A stretch of 23,069 bases of DNA from NCBI GenBank assembly GCA_043820105.1, contig JBDREC010000043.1, positions 1 through 23,069 on the forward strand, read 5' to 3'. How positions within the stretch are numbered: the first letter of the stretch is position 1; each line of letters starts with the position of its first letter. The notes under the pieces were generated by a model that was given only the letters and a program-made list of their open reading frames with translations, made no database searches and was not told the DNA's origin. Origin of the DNA: JBDREC01 sp043820105 [NCBI: Pseudomonadota bacterium] (GTDB lineage: Bacteria > Bdellovibrionota_F > JAHFAK01). A program made the translations under genes and the position numbers. This document shows positions 1-9,371 of the stretch, one piece after another.

Positions 1-1
1 T

Positions 2-1198
2 AGATATGGTGAAATTGAAGTTGACTACACAATTGAACTACCTTACGAATATCCTCTATATACACCAGCTGATCTTCCCGAAGAATATCCATTTTATTTT
101 GGAGATGATTATGAACTCGGTGAGCAAGACTATCCTTATCAAAGTCATGATAACCAACCAGAATTTATTATTTTACCTGATCCTAACAAAGATCCGAATA
201 TAGGAAAACCTCTAATTATTGAACCAAGTCCTGAAAGGGAAGATGAAAATAAAAAACAAATAATTAGATCATTTGAAATAATAGCTTCAGGTGAAAATGA
301 GGGAGATAGTGAAGTGATAGACAATGAAAATCAGGATATTGGGAATGTAGAACATACAGAGAAATCGACACAAGGGTCGAGTGGAATGCTAGAAAGAAAG
401 TTGGATACTGATACAGTACAGAAATGGGATGAAAAATTAAAATTTCAAGTAGAAGTGTCTTTTGATAGGCAATACAACTTTATGATGGAGAATGGCTTAG
501 ATGAATGTGATGAAATTTTGGATGTTGGAACAGGTAACGGTTACTTCTTGGGGTTATTAGCAGTTAATAAGCCATATGTGTCTTTTACTGGATTAGACTC
601 TAATGAAACTATGCTTGGGCGTGCAGAAGACATAGTCCAGGGATTGGGAGTTGATAATGTTACACTATTAAGTGGAGACATAGATCAGGATCCATTTGGA
701 GATAAAGAACCTCAATTTGATGGGATATTATTGAGATATACTGATGTTCATATAAGTGATTTTGAACATACATTATCTATACTATCAAAATATCTAAAAC
801 CAGGGGGTAGAATTTGGATTTTTTCCGTTGAAATAGATAATATGGGGAGTACTCCTGAGCATGAAGTCTATAAATTATATATTGAAGGAATTCAAAGGTT
901 TTACCATACATTTGGCATAGATGGACATAGAGCTACTATTCTTACATCCTTGCTTGATATTGCAGGGTTTTCTGAAGTAGTAAGTGTTCCTGATTTAATT
1001 TCAACTAAAGATCTTGGTGCTAAAATGTTTGGTGACTTTATGATAAATCAGGCTGAAGTGTTCAGACATTTTGATAGTACATCCTTTTCCGAAGAGGATG
1101 TTGAAATAATAAGAGATTTTGCTCATACTTATTTATCATCTCAAGAGTTTAATGGCACTCACGGTGCAGTGATGGTTACGGCTGTTAAAAGCGAATAA
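2..1198 (+). CDS. SAM-dependent methyltransferase with acidic N-terminal extension (5' end outside window)
   Basis: The frame is open from the window edge to the TAA at 1196-1198 (398 codons visible), so the start is probably upstream. A GTG at 314 behind GGGAG (302-306) is a possible internal start. Visible residues 1-105 are acidic and rich in Tyr and Pro, with recurring EYP/DYP motifs, and look disordered. The rest is a class I Rossmann methyltransferase: motif I LDVGTGNGYF, an acidic strand end LDSNE, and motif LKPGGRIWIF before a mixed C-terminal half. Class I enzymes of this kind transfer a methyl group from S-adenosylmethionine; the substrate cannot be read from the sequence. The radical SAM gene begins 23 bp downstream, so the two are probably co-transcribed and may modify the same molecule. 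I am sure of the fold and unsure of the role. Confidence 0.8.
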   Translation, partial: RYGEIEVDYTIELPYEYPLYTPADLPEEYPFYFGDDYELGEQDYPYQSHDNQPEFIILPDPNKDPNIGKPLIIEPSPEREDENKKQIIRSFEIIASGENEGDSEVIDNENQDIGNVEHTEKSTQGSSGMLERKLDTDTVQKWDEKLKFQVEVSFDRQYNFMMENGLDECDEILDVGTGNGYFLGLLAVNKPYVSFTGLDSNETMLGRAEDIVQGLGVDNVTLLSGDIDQDPFGDKEPQFDGILLRYTDVHISDFEHTLSILSKYLKPGGRIWIFSVEIDNMGSTPEHEVYKLYIEGIQRFYHTFGIDGHRATILTSLLDIAGFSEVVSVPDLISTKDLGAKMFGDFMINQAEVFRHFDSTSFSEEDVEIIRDFAHTYLSSQEFNGTHGAVMVTAVKSE

Positions 1199-1221
1199 AT
1201 ATCACAAATATGGTGTGTGAA

Positions 1222-3183
1222 ATGAAAAATAAAAAAATATGTTTAATTAATCCACCAACTTCTAATAAAATGGAACCAGCAGGTTTGCCAGCAGGATTAC
1301 TCGCCATAGGTTCTATTTTAAAGAAAAGTTATAAAAACGTTTGGATTTCTGATATTGATGTTAAATCGAGAAAAGAAAAAAGGAAACCACATCAAACTTT
1401 TTATACTAATTTAATTGAAGATATTGTAAAGACAGAACCGAATATAATTGGATTTACATCATACTGTAATAACTTACCAGTTGTGATACATATGGCAATG
1501 GAAATAAAAAAATTAAATAAGGACATTACGATTATATTAGGTGGCCCTCAACCGACTTTTACAGCCTCAGAAATTATGAAAAATTTCAACTGTTTTGATG
1601 TGATAAGCAGAGGAGAATCAGAAAGTCATATTAATAAATTAATATTTAAAATAAACAATAATGATTCTTTGGAATTTATACCTAATATCACTTATAAAAA
1701 ATCTAATAAAGTAATAAATACAGAACCAGGAATGCTGATTGAAGACTTAGATTGTCTTCCCGAAACAGATTATTCGTTGTTGGAATTAACCGAATATAAT
1801 CCCAATAAAGAAAATATTAATATTTCTATTGAAGCAGGTAGAGGATGCCCATTTAGTTGCACATTTTGCTCAACCTCTTTGATGTGGCAAAGAAAATGTC
1901 GAATGAAGTCAATTCCAAGGTTGTATAGTGATATGACAAAAGCAGCAAAGACCTTTGATTATAAACATCTAGCATTAATTCATGATAACTTCACTGTAAA
2001 CAAATCATACCTAATTGATTTTTGCAATTATCTAATAATGAAAAACACACCTTTTACATGGGCTTGTAGTTCTAGAGCTGATCAACTAGATGAAGAAACA
2101 CTTAATATTATGAAGGAGGCAGGTTGTTGCGAGATTTATTTTGGAATTGAAAGTGGTTCAGCGAGAATCCAAAAACAAACGAAAAAGAATTTGAACATTT
2201 CTAAAGTAAAAAATGTATTAAAAAAAGTAGCGACATCTGATATTAACTGTATATCATCTTTCATTATTGGGCATATTGAAGAGACAAAAATTGACTTAGA
2301 TCAAACTTTAGAATTAATATTATATTTGAAACTTAATGGTATTAACTTAATCCAAATGCATTTGCTAGCAGCCCATAGTGGAACTAAAGTATATGAAGAA
2401 GTCAAAGACCATTTATTTTTAAAAGCACATTCATCTCATTTAGGTCCAATTGAAAGTTTGGAATGGAGTAGTAAATTATATGACATTGTCAAAGCGTTTC
2501 CAGAAATCTTTCCTGCTTTTTATCATTTCCATCGTAAAAATATTGATTCAAAATTCTTAGAATTCATTCAAAATTCAGGTTTTATATTGATTAATAGTTT
2601 TTTCAGGTCAATTTATACAATATCATGTCTTATATCTATTTCTCCAGTTGAATTGCTTTATAGGTTATATAAAAATCAATTTAAGATAACTAATGAAAAT
2701 ATTTCTTCAAATGATATTGAAAAGGCATTCCACTGCATACTCGAAATTATAAGGTCTGAGAAAAAAGATTATATTAATGATATTTTAGAATATGAATTAG
2801 CAATTTATAAGCTCTCCGTTTTAGAAAATAGCGCCATTATTTTAAAAAAGCATACTAAGATAATAATAGATGGAAAGACTTTTAAATTAAAGTCTAAATT
2901 ATTATTACGAAAGCTTCGTTATGAGATCGAAAATGATAAGTTGGCAAATATGATTAAACGTGATGCATATTATTTGTTTGTTTCTGATGAGTTTAAATTT
3001 AATGAATATGAATCTTCTGTTGTTGTATTTGAGATAGAGGAGGAATTGTATCATTTTCTGGAGATCATTTCTTCAAAAGACTACTATTCATTTGATACTA
3101 TTGATTTGGCGCTTTTAAGATTATCTATTTCCAAAATGAATTTAGATGATTTGGTTAAAAATAATATTTTAAATCTTACCTAA
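1222..3183 (+). CDS. B12-binding-type radical SAM enzyme
   Basis: Residues 1-150 resemble the cobalamin-binding Rossmann domain (ICLINPP, PAGLPAGLLAIGS, ILGGPQPT, SRGES). The radical SAM core follows, with the 4Fe-4S motif CPFSCTFC (Cys209, 213, 216, the spacing CxxxCxxC) and a GIESGS strand. The family generates a 5'-deoxyadenosyl radical and often methylates or rearranges unreactive carbons in peptides, lipids or antibiotics. The last 230 residues match no domain I recognise; they are Lys/Ile/Leu-rich and end in a helical segment that could bind substrate. I chose ATG 1222 (MKNKKICLINPP) over ATG 1210 because it puts the first strand at the N-terminus; neither has a strong ribosome binding site. 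A methyltransferase lies upstream and a 17-codon ORF starts 26 bp after the stop, which fits peptide maturation. The substrate is unknown. Confidence 0.85.
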   Translation: MKNKKICLINPPTSNKMEPAGLPAGLLAIGSILKKSYKNVWISDIDVKSRKEKRKPHQTFYTNLIEDIVKTEPNIIGFTSYCNNLPVVIHMAMEIKKLNKDITIILGGPQPTFTASEIMKNFNCFDVISRGESESHINKLIFKINNNDSLEFIPNITYKKSNKVINTEPGMLIEDLDCLPETDYSLLELTEYNPNKENINISIEAGRGCPFSCTFCSTSLMWQRKCRMKSIPRLYSDMTKAAKTFDYKHLALIHDNFTVNKSYLIDFCNYLIMKNTPFTWACSSRADQLDEETLNIMKEAGCCEIYFGIESGSARIQKQTKKNLNISKVKNVLKKVATSDINCISSFIIGHIEETKIDLDQTLELILYLKLNGINLIQMHLLAAHSGTKVYEEVKDHLFLKAHSSHLGPIESLEWSSKLYDIVKAFPEIFPAFYHFHRKNIDSKFLEFIQNSGFILINSFFRSIYTISCLISISPVELLYRLYKNQFKITNENISSNDIEKAFHCILEIIRSEKKDYINDILEYELAIYKLSVLENSAIILKKHTKIIIDGKTFKLKSKLLLRKLRYEIENDKLANMIKRDAYYLFVSDEFKFNEYESSVVVFEIEEELYHFLEIISSKDYYSFDTIDLALLRLSISKMNLDDLVKNNILNLT

Positions 3184-3209
3184 TTTATAAAACTGAAAGG
3201 AGATTTTTT

Positions 3210-3263
3210 ATGAAAAAAAAGGAGACTATTAAGATTATTCGAAAACCTTTTTGTCAGGGCTAG
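3210..3263 (+). CDS. Candidate 17-aa peptide (possible radical SAM substrate)
   Basis: An ATG at 3210 follows AAAGGAG (3196-3202) at good spacing. The ORF encodes MKKKETIKIIRKPFCQG and ends in TAG. It is basic at the N-terminus and ends in a short Phe-Cys-Gln-Gly segment with one Cys. It lies directly between a radical SAM gene and a hairpin, where a ribosomally made precursor peptide could sit. It is shorter than most known precursors and matches no family I know. It could instead be a regulatory leader peptide or a chance ORF; the ribosome binding site is the main argument against chance. Confidence 0.45.
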   Translation: MKKKETIKIIRKPFCQG

Positions 3264-3300
3264 TTGATTTAATCTTATATTGGAAGTTAACTAGTTTAAT

Positions 3301-3350
3301 CTTGGGAGGAAAACTAATATGCTTTTTTTGTTTTCCTCTCAAGTTAGTTT
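3301..3350 (+). terminator. Hairpin terminator or attenuator
   Basis: CTTGGGAGGAAAAC (3301-3314) pairs with GTTTTCCTCTCAAG (3330-3343): 14 positions, one of them a G-U pair, around a 15-nt loop. It is followed by TTAGTTTTTATT. The T tract is interrupted, so termination may be partial. It lies 20 bp before the next start codon and would separate expression of the peptide and enzyme genes from the binding-protein and kinase genes. A short near-repeat, CTAGTTGATTTAATCTT (3260-3276) and CTAGTTTAATCTT (3291-3303), leads into the stem. Confidence 0.6.
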
Positions 3351-3363
3351 TTATTAAAAAAAC

Positions 3364-4932
3364 ATGAAGATTGAAATTCTTTTAAAATTTAGAATATTAG
3401 AAATAATTTTTTGCCTGAATTTTATTCTTTTATCGAATATATATAGTAATAATGAAAAAAAATATGAAACAGCAATAATTTCAAATCCAGGCTCTATTGA
3501 TCCAAAAGATATAAGAAATCTATATGCAACACTAATCGGATCACAAATTTTTGAAGGATTAGTAAAAGTTGATGAGAACCTGAACATAGTTCCAGCTATA
3601 GCTAAAAGTTGGGAGATTAGTGGTAACGGTAAAGTTACCACCTTCGTATTAAGAAAAGGAGTTCGTTTTCATAATGGGAAAGAAGTTACTTCGGATGATT
3701 TTGTTTATTCATTGAGTAGAATTATTAAAAAAGAAGAAGATAACCTCTATTTTAAATCCTTTGATAATATTGTAGGAGCTAGAGAGTATAAATTAAATAA
3801 AGCAAAAACAGTAAAAGGGATATTTTCAAAAGATAGATATACTCTTGAAATCAATTTAATTAAACCGAATCCTTCGTTTTATAAAATTCTTGCTGCTGTA
3901 AATTGCGGTGTAATTCCATTTGCATTTGCTGAAATTAAATCAAACAATATTAAATATTTTCCTGTTAGTGCGGGACCATTTAAAGTTGAAAAATGGGAAT
4001 TAAATAAAAAAATATTACTGACACGACATGATCAATATTATGATACTTTGCCTAATATAAATAAATTAGTTTTTAATATTACAACTGAGAAGCAATTGCT
4101 TGAAGATTTTAATTCAGGGAAAATCTACGATACGTTTAGCTTAAGTCTTTATAAAGATATTAATGTAAAATATTTAAATAGCTATTTAATTGAAGAAAAA
4201 CTTCCCTTACTACATTTTATTGCAATAAATAATAAGATAGAACCTTTTAATAATATATATTATCGCAGAGCTTTGCATTATGGATTAGATAAGAAAAGAC
4301 TTGTGTCAGAGGTTTTTGGTAAAGAAAATATAACTAATAGCTCTATACCTTATGGAATCGGCGGCTATTCTTCAGAAATGAAAACCTATGAATATTCTAC
4401 AATAAAAGCAAAAAAAATGCTATCAAAGTCAAGTTTATCGATAGATGATTTGTCTAAAAAAATAATAATTTGGGGGAGAAATTCCTTGCCCAACAAGGAT
4501 AAATTTAAGGATATTATTGAAAATAATTATAGGACCATAGGTTTAAATCCTGAAGTTCGTTTCATATCAACTAATCTTTTTCTAAAAAAATTTTATGCAG
4601 GAGAGATGGGAATGTTCTATGCTATGCATAATATCAATATGAATGACGCGGGATTCATCCTTGCTTGGTATGAGTCAAAAAACAAATTGAATTTTACTGG
4701 ATTGAATAATAAGAAGTTTGATCTTTTAATGGAAATGGCACGCGAAGAATCGGATGATTATATAAAATTTAGATTATATTCAAAAGCTGATTATATTATT
4801 AATGATGAAGCAGTACAGATTAATTTATTTAATAAAGTCTTTAAAATGTATGTGAATAATAAAGTTAGTAATTTTAAATTATTTAAAATTGGTCCAATTG
4901 TACAATATAAATTAATTTATATTGAAGAATAG
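3364..4932 (+). CDS. Extracellular solute-binding protein, family 5 (oligopeptide/dipeptide type)
   Basis: The N-terminus is basic, then hydrophobic to about residue 26 (NIYS), a signal peptide without a convincing lipobox. The mature part has the family 5 pattern: the domain starts after SNPGSIDP, then IFEGLVKVDENLNIVPAIAK, a Trp-Glu-Ile strand, LRKGVRFHNGKEVTSDDFVYS and, later, RRALHYGLDKK. These proteins normally capture oligopeptides or other small ligands outside the inner membrane and deliver them to an ABC permease. No permease or ATPase gene is in the window. The next gene, 32 bp on, is a membrane sensor kinase, so this protein may present ligand to the kinase instead; that is inference from position. 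The ATG has no clear ribosome binding site. The length of 522 aa is normal. Confidence 0.88.
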   Translation: MKIEILLKFRILEIIFCLNFILLSNIYSNNEKKYETAIISNPGSIDPKDIRNLYATLIGSQIFEGLVKVDENLNIVPAIAKSWEISGNGKVTTFVLRKGVRFHNGKEVTSDDFVYSLSRIIKKEEDNLYFKSFDNIVGAREYKLNKAKTVKGIFSKDRYTLEINLIKPNPSFYKILAAVNCGVIPFAFAEIKSNNIKYFPVSAGPFKVEKWELNKKILLTRHDQYYDTLPNINKLVFNITTEKQLLEDFNSGKIYDTFSLSLYKDINVKYLNSYLIEEKLPLLHFIAINNKIEPFNNIYYRRALHYGLDKKRLVSEVFGKENITNSSIPYGIGGYSSEMKTYEYSTIKAKKMLSKSSLSIDDLSKKIIIWGRNSLPNKDKFKDIIENNYRTIGLNPEVRFISTNLFLKKFYAGEMGMFYAMHNINMNDAGFILAWYESKNKLNFTGLNNKKFDLLMEMAREESDDYIKFRLYSKADYIINDEAVQINLFNKVFKMYVNNKVSNFKLFKIGPIVQYKLIYIEE

Positions 4933-4964
4933 ACCTGTTACTTTATAACAACATTAGGGAATTA

Positions 4965-7931
4965 ATGAACTTTAAACTTAAACAGTTATTAACATTATCT
5001 TCATTATTAATTGTTGCGATATGTTGGATTGTAGCTTCAATTAATATCTATTTTTATACTAAATCATTAATTTTAAAGAGTTATAAAAATCATCATGTTG
5101 AAAAAACAAAAAATTTACATTCAGTATTAAAGAATGATATAATAACCGGAAACTATATAAAAGTTAAAATTCAATTAGAGCTATTCGTAAGGCAAACAAA
5201 TGCAGATATTGCTATTGTATTTGATAAAAATGAAGTTATCTTAGAATCAGCCACTAAAGATATCTCATTAAATATTTCAACTTTTAACAATAATTTCAGT
5301 AATTCAAATCTTAATGAGAATGAAGTAATAGAATATGCCTTCTTGAAACATAAGTCTGAAAACATTTTTATATGTTCTTCTCCAATTTTATTTCAAGGGC
5401 TGAAAGGCGATTACTTTGGAAAGTTATATATTGTTTATAATACTAAAGCATTAAATACTCAATTGATAAATTTGATTGTTTTTTTCGCTAGTGTTGTGAT
5501 TATAGCACTTATTTGCCAATTTTTTATAATTAATCTGGTTGCCAATAAAATAATAAACTCAATTTTGTCATTAATATATTCTATAAAAAAATCTGATAAT
5601 AAGGGGTATTTAACTCCTGTTAAAATTGACACGGATATTTTAGAATTAAAAGAACTCTCAATAGAGTATAATAAAATGGTAAAAAAGGTAAGAGAAGCTC
5701 ACAAGACAATAAAAAACATTACTGCACTTGCTGCTATTGGTCAAACAACCTCAATGCTTGCTCATGACGTACGCAAACCTTTCACCAGCATGAAATCCAT
5801 TCTTTCTATGATCGATAAAATTAAGGATAATCCTAGCTCTTTAAAAAAAGCAAAAAAAACAGTTAATGAAACGATCGCTCATGTTGAGAGCATGATATCT
5901 GATATTTTAAATTTTTCTAGAGAAGTAAAAGTCGAAGTAAATCCAGAGGGAGCTTCTGGTCTAATTGATTTCTCTGTTAGACAAGCTGTCCAAGGACACA
6001 AGAATATTTCAGTTGATTTTGAATATGATTTAAAAAATGATTTGAAACCACTTGTAGATGATGAAAGAATGGCTAGAGTTTTCGTTAATATCATTGGAAA
6101 TGGCATTGAAGCTCTGAAAAGCCATCAGCCTTCAGCTATCAGCATTCACCTGGAAAATTCAAGGAGTACTACAAGCTACAAGCCACAAGCTACAAGCTTA
6201 ATTTGGCTTAAAACTAGAAACTTTATGAAAGATGAAAAGGAATTTGTTGAAATAATAATTGGCAATAATGGTCCTAAAATAGCAGAAGAGGATCTAAAAA
6301 ATTTATTCGAATCATTTTTTACCAAAGGCAAGAAAGCTGGTACAGGTTTAGGTTTAGCATCAGCACATAAGATTGTTACATTACATGGTGGAACTATTGA
6401 GGCAAGGAATGTTGTAGAGAACAAGAGAACAAGAGCACAGGAGAACAAGAGCGCTAGAGCACCAGAGCACCGGTGCACCAGTATGACAGACACTGAATAC
6501 CAAACACTGAATACCGAATACAAATCCGGAGTAGAGTTTGTAATTACAATCCCTGCTTCAAATGAAATTGATAAACATAATTTGGGTATTCTTCCAAAAA
6601 ACACAGATGAAATACTTTTTGTTGAATATGAACCCTTGCAAGAAGACACGGACGAAAAACTAAGTTTTTTATTGAAACAAGAAAAAATAAAAGTAGTTTT
6701 ATTAGAAGATGAAACGCTTTATAGAGCCTTTGTTAGAAACACTATTGAAAGCAATGAGGTTCTAAATAAAATAATTACCTTATATGATGCAGATAAAGTT
6801 GATGAATGTATAGATCTAGTAAAAAAAGAGTCCATTGGTTTTGCAATTGTAGATATAGACTTAAATGAAGAAAAAAATGGATATGATTTTCTTAAAGAAA
6901 TTAAGGATCAGAAAATAAAACTTAATTCAATTGTTCATTCTAACCGGTATTTAGATGAGGAAATTCAGCATGCATACGACTTGGGTGCTAAATCATATGC
7001 GAGCAAACCTTTTTCAACTGAACAGCTTGTAGATTTTCTCTATATTAATTTGGGTGGTAAGGTTAAGGAATCCAGAAGGGATAATCAAGACGATCAGGTG
7101 CCTAATGATCTTGCTAAAAAGAGCAAGGAAGGCAAAAAACTAATATGTTTTGTTATTGATGATAACTTTATTACTAGAGAAAATATTGCTATGATGCTGA
7201 AAGAACCTTTAGAAGGTTATAATTATGAAATTAAAAAATATGAGTCGCCATTTGATGCTGAAAAAGAATTTGATGAAATAAAACCAGATCTTGTTATTAG
7301 CGATAACCACTTAGGTTGTGATGATGAAATTCTTGGAGAGGATCTATTAAAGAAATTTCGCGATAAGGAAGATAAGGTTTTATTATATCTTTGTTCTGAT
7401 GCTGTTGAGGAGTCTTTAAAAGAAAAGGCAAAGAAGAGTAAAGCAAATGGCTTTTTTCCACCAAATGTAACAAAAGAAGAGTTTAACAATATTATATTAT
7501 CAGACTTAGAAAAATACTTGAATAAAATAAAATCAGCTGACTCAATAACTCGTGAAGAGAAAAAAGCTTTATCAAAATACTTCCATGACATTAATAAACC
7601 GATTTTAAATGCATCAATTGTTTTTAAATTGTTTATAAATTCAAAAGAGGAAGTTTCTATTGAAGAAAAGAATAAACAACTAGAGGCTTTAAAAAATGCA
7701 TATTCTACATATTCTAAAGTATATGAAAATAGCAGCAACTTATTTGTTGACTACAAGAACCTTATACATGTAGGGATAAAAGATAATTATTCAAAACAAT
7801 TTATATTTATGAAAACGCTTCTTGAGTTAGATTTATTAGAAGTATTTACTGAGGCTAATTTAAACAGTATAAATGAATTTTCAAAGATGAATAGGGAATA
7901 TGGGAAAGAAGTTAGAAAAGCTTTATCATAG
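4965..7931 (+). CDS. Membrane hybrid histidine kinase with two receiver domains
   Basis: Order of parts: transmembrane helix (about residues 8-30), extracytoplasmic sensor (31-168), second helix (169-195), linker, dimerisation domain with His267 in HDVRKP, and HATPase with N box NIIGNGIEAL and G boxes GNNGPKI and GTGLGLASA. Receiver 1 follows (about 575-695, phospho-Asp630, Lys in SKPF), then receiver 2 (about 725-850). Receiver 2 keeps the acidic pocket (VIDDN) and Asp (VISDNHL), but the usual Lys position reads GFFPPN, so it looks degenerate. The tail contains FHDINKPIL with His874, like a second dimerisation/phosphotransfer site without an ATPase. Two in-frame inserts made of 7-bp and 8-bp repeats interrupt the ATPase domain (about residues 384-412 and 484-520). 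The gene lies between the binding protein and a broken response regulator. The likely role is sensing a periplasmic ligand and phosphorelay. Confidence 0.88.
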   Translation: MNFKLKQLLTLSSLLIVAICWIVASINIYFYTKSLILKSYKNHHVEKTKNLHSVLKNDIITGNYIKVKIQLELFVRQTNADIAIVFDKNEVILESATKDISLNISTFNNNFSNSNLNENEVIEYAFLKHKSENIFICSSPILFQGLKGDYFGKLYIVYNTKALNTQLINLIVFFASVVIIALICQFFIINLVANKIINSILSLIYSIKKSDNKGYLTPVKIDTDILELKELSIEYNKMVKKVREAHKTIKNITALAAIGQTTSMLAHDVRKPFTSMKSILSMIDKIKDNPSSLKKAKKTVNETIAHVESMISDILNFSREVKVEVNPEGASGLIDFSVRQAVQGHKNISVDFEYDLKNDLKPLVDDERMARVFVNIIGNGIEALKSHQPSAISIHLENSRSTTSYKPQATSLIWLKTRNFMKDEKEFVEIIIGNNGPKIAEEDLKNLFESFFTKGKKAGTGLGLASAHKIVTLHGGTIEARNVVENKRTRAQENKSARAPEHRCTSMTDTEYQTLNTEYKSGVEFVITIPASNEIDKHNLGILPKNTDEILFVEYEPLQEDTDEKLSFLLKQEKIKVVLLEDETLYRAFVRNTIESNEVLNKIITLYDADKVDECIDLVKKESIGFAIVDIDLNEEKNGYDFLKEIKDQKIKLNSIVHSNRYLDEEIQHAYDLGAKSYASKPFSTEQLVDFLYINLGGKVKESRRDNQDDQVPNDLAKKSKEGKKLICFVIDDNFITRENIAMMLKEPLEGYNYEIKKYESPFDAEKEFDEIKPDLVISDNHLGCDDEILGEDLLKKFRDKEDKVLLYLCSDAVEESLKEKAKKSKANGFFPPNVTKEEFNNIILSDLEKYLNKIKSADSITREEKKALSKYFHDINKPILNASIVFKLFINSKEEVSIEEKNKQLEALKNAYSTYSKVYENSSNLFVDYKNLIHVGIKDNYSKQFIFMKTLLELDLLEVFTEANLNSINEFSKMNREYGKEVRKALS
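6116..6150. repeat. Heptad array inside the kinase gene (CATCAGC type)
   Basis: After GAAAAGC the sequence reads CATCAGC, CTTCAGC, TATCAGC, ATTCACC in strict 7-bp register. It encodes residues just after the kinase N box. A second array starts 20 bp later, so the two may form one insert. Confidence 0.6.
6170..6197. repeat. Heptad array inside the kinase gene (TACAAGC type)
   Basis: Four units: TACAAGC, TACAAGC, CACAAGC, TACAAGC. They are translated as SYKPQATS, an atypical stretch between the N box and the G1 box of the ATPase domain. The motif resembles the AGCTTAC array at 11157-11191. Confidence 0.8.
6420..6483. repeat. Octad array inside the kinase gene (AACAAGAG type)
   Basis: Eight 8-bp units: AACAAGAG twice, then CACAGGAG, AACAAGAG, CGCTAGAG, CACCAGAG, CACCGGTG and CACCAGTA. 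It is more GC-rich than the surrounding gene. It encodes an Arg/Ala/Glu-rich loop between the G2 box and the last ATPase strand. Confidence 0.8.
6488..6522. repeat. Heptad array inside the kinase gene (GAATACC type)
   Basis: Units read AGACACT, GAATACC, AAACACT, GAATACC, GAATACA. It follows the octad array after 4 bp and encodes DTEYQTLNTEY. The same unit in reverse complement makes up the intergenic array at 19086-19120. Confidence 0.8.
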
Positions 7932-7959
7932 GTTTTAGACATGGTTGAAAGGAGAGTTT

Positions 7960-9006
<1,047 letters not shown>

Positions 9007-9065
9007 TTTGAAGGTTGTGTAGAAAAATTAGCAAATAATTAGCAAAAAAAATATCCAAATAAAAA

Positions 9066-9092
9066 GGACTTGCCAATAATCTTAGCAAGTCC
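9066..9092 (-). terminator. Rho-independent terminator of tRNA-Leu
   Basis: GGACTTGC (9066-9073) pairs perfectly with GCAAGTCC (9085-9092) around an 11-nt loop. On the minus strand the stem is followed by TTTTT (9065-9061). It lies 14 bp beyond the 3' end of the tRNA, in the right orientation to end its transcript. Confidence 0.85.
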
Positions 9093-9105
9093 TTTAATGT
9101 CAATA

Positions 9106-9189
9106 TGCCGAGGGCCGGAATCGAACCGGCACGCCCTTGCGGACGCGGGATTTTGAATCCCGTGCGTCTACCAATTTCACCACCCCGGC
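9106..9189 (-). tRNA. tRNA-Leu (anticodon CAA)
   Basis: Read on the minus strand, acceptor GCCGGGG pairs with CCTCGGC, with one G-U pair. The anticodon stem CGGGA/TCCCG encloses the loop TTCAAAA, giving anticodon CAA for UUG codons. A long variable arm (CGTCC-GCAA-GGGCG) marks a class II tRNA, and the T arm is GCCGG-TTCGATT-CCGGC. The discriminator is A, and CCA is not encoded. All arms close, so it looks functional. Confidence 0.95.
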
Positions 9190-9192
9190 TAG

Positions 9193-9348
9193 GGGAAATT
9201 ACAAATAACAAATTCCAAATTACAAAAAAGGAGAATAAATTCACCCTTATTATGGGAAATTACAAATAACAAATTCCAAATTACAAAAAAGGAGAATAAA
9301 TTCACCCTTATTATGGGAAATTACAAATAACAAATTCCAAATTACAAA
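9193..9348. repeat. 61-bp direct tandem repeat, about 2.5 copies
   Basis: Copies start at 9193, 9254 and 9315 (GGGAAATTACAAATAACAAA...). The first two are essentially identical and the third stops after 34 bp. Each copy begins with heptads AAATTAC, AAATAAC, AAATTCC, AAATTAC and continues with GGAGAATAAATTCACCC. The array fills the gap between tRNA-Leu and the four-helix-bundle gene. No spacer variation is seen, so it is not a CRISPR array. Confidence 0.95.
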
Positions 9349-9371
9349 TAAAAATTCGATGAATCAAGAAA

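Noticed and set aside
6-203. 65-aa ORF at the left edge
   Set aside because: It lies in another frame inside the methyltransferase reading frame, which is open from base 2 and has protein-like composition.
3319-3357. 12-codon ORF behind GGGAGG
   Set aside because: Its ribosome binding site and body are the two arms and loop of the hairpin at 3301-3343; the peptide is low-complexity and the match looks incidental.
6176-6649. 157-aa minus-strand ORF opposite the kinase
   Set aside because: It is the complement of the ATPase domain and its repeat inserts; there is no ribosome binding site and no recognisable motif.
9193-9348. CRISPR-like array
   Set aside because: The 61-bp units are contiguous, with no variable spacers and no cas genes.
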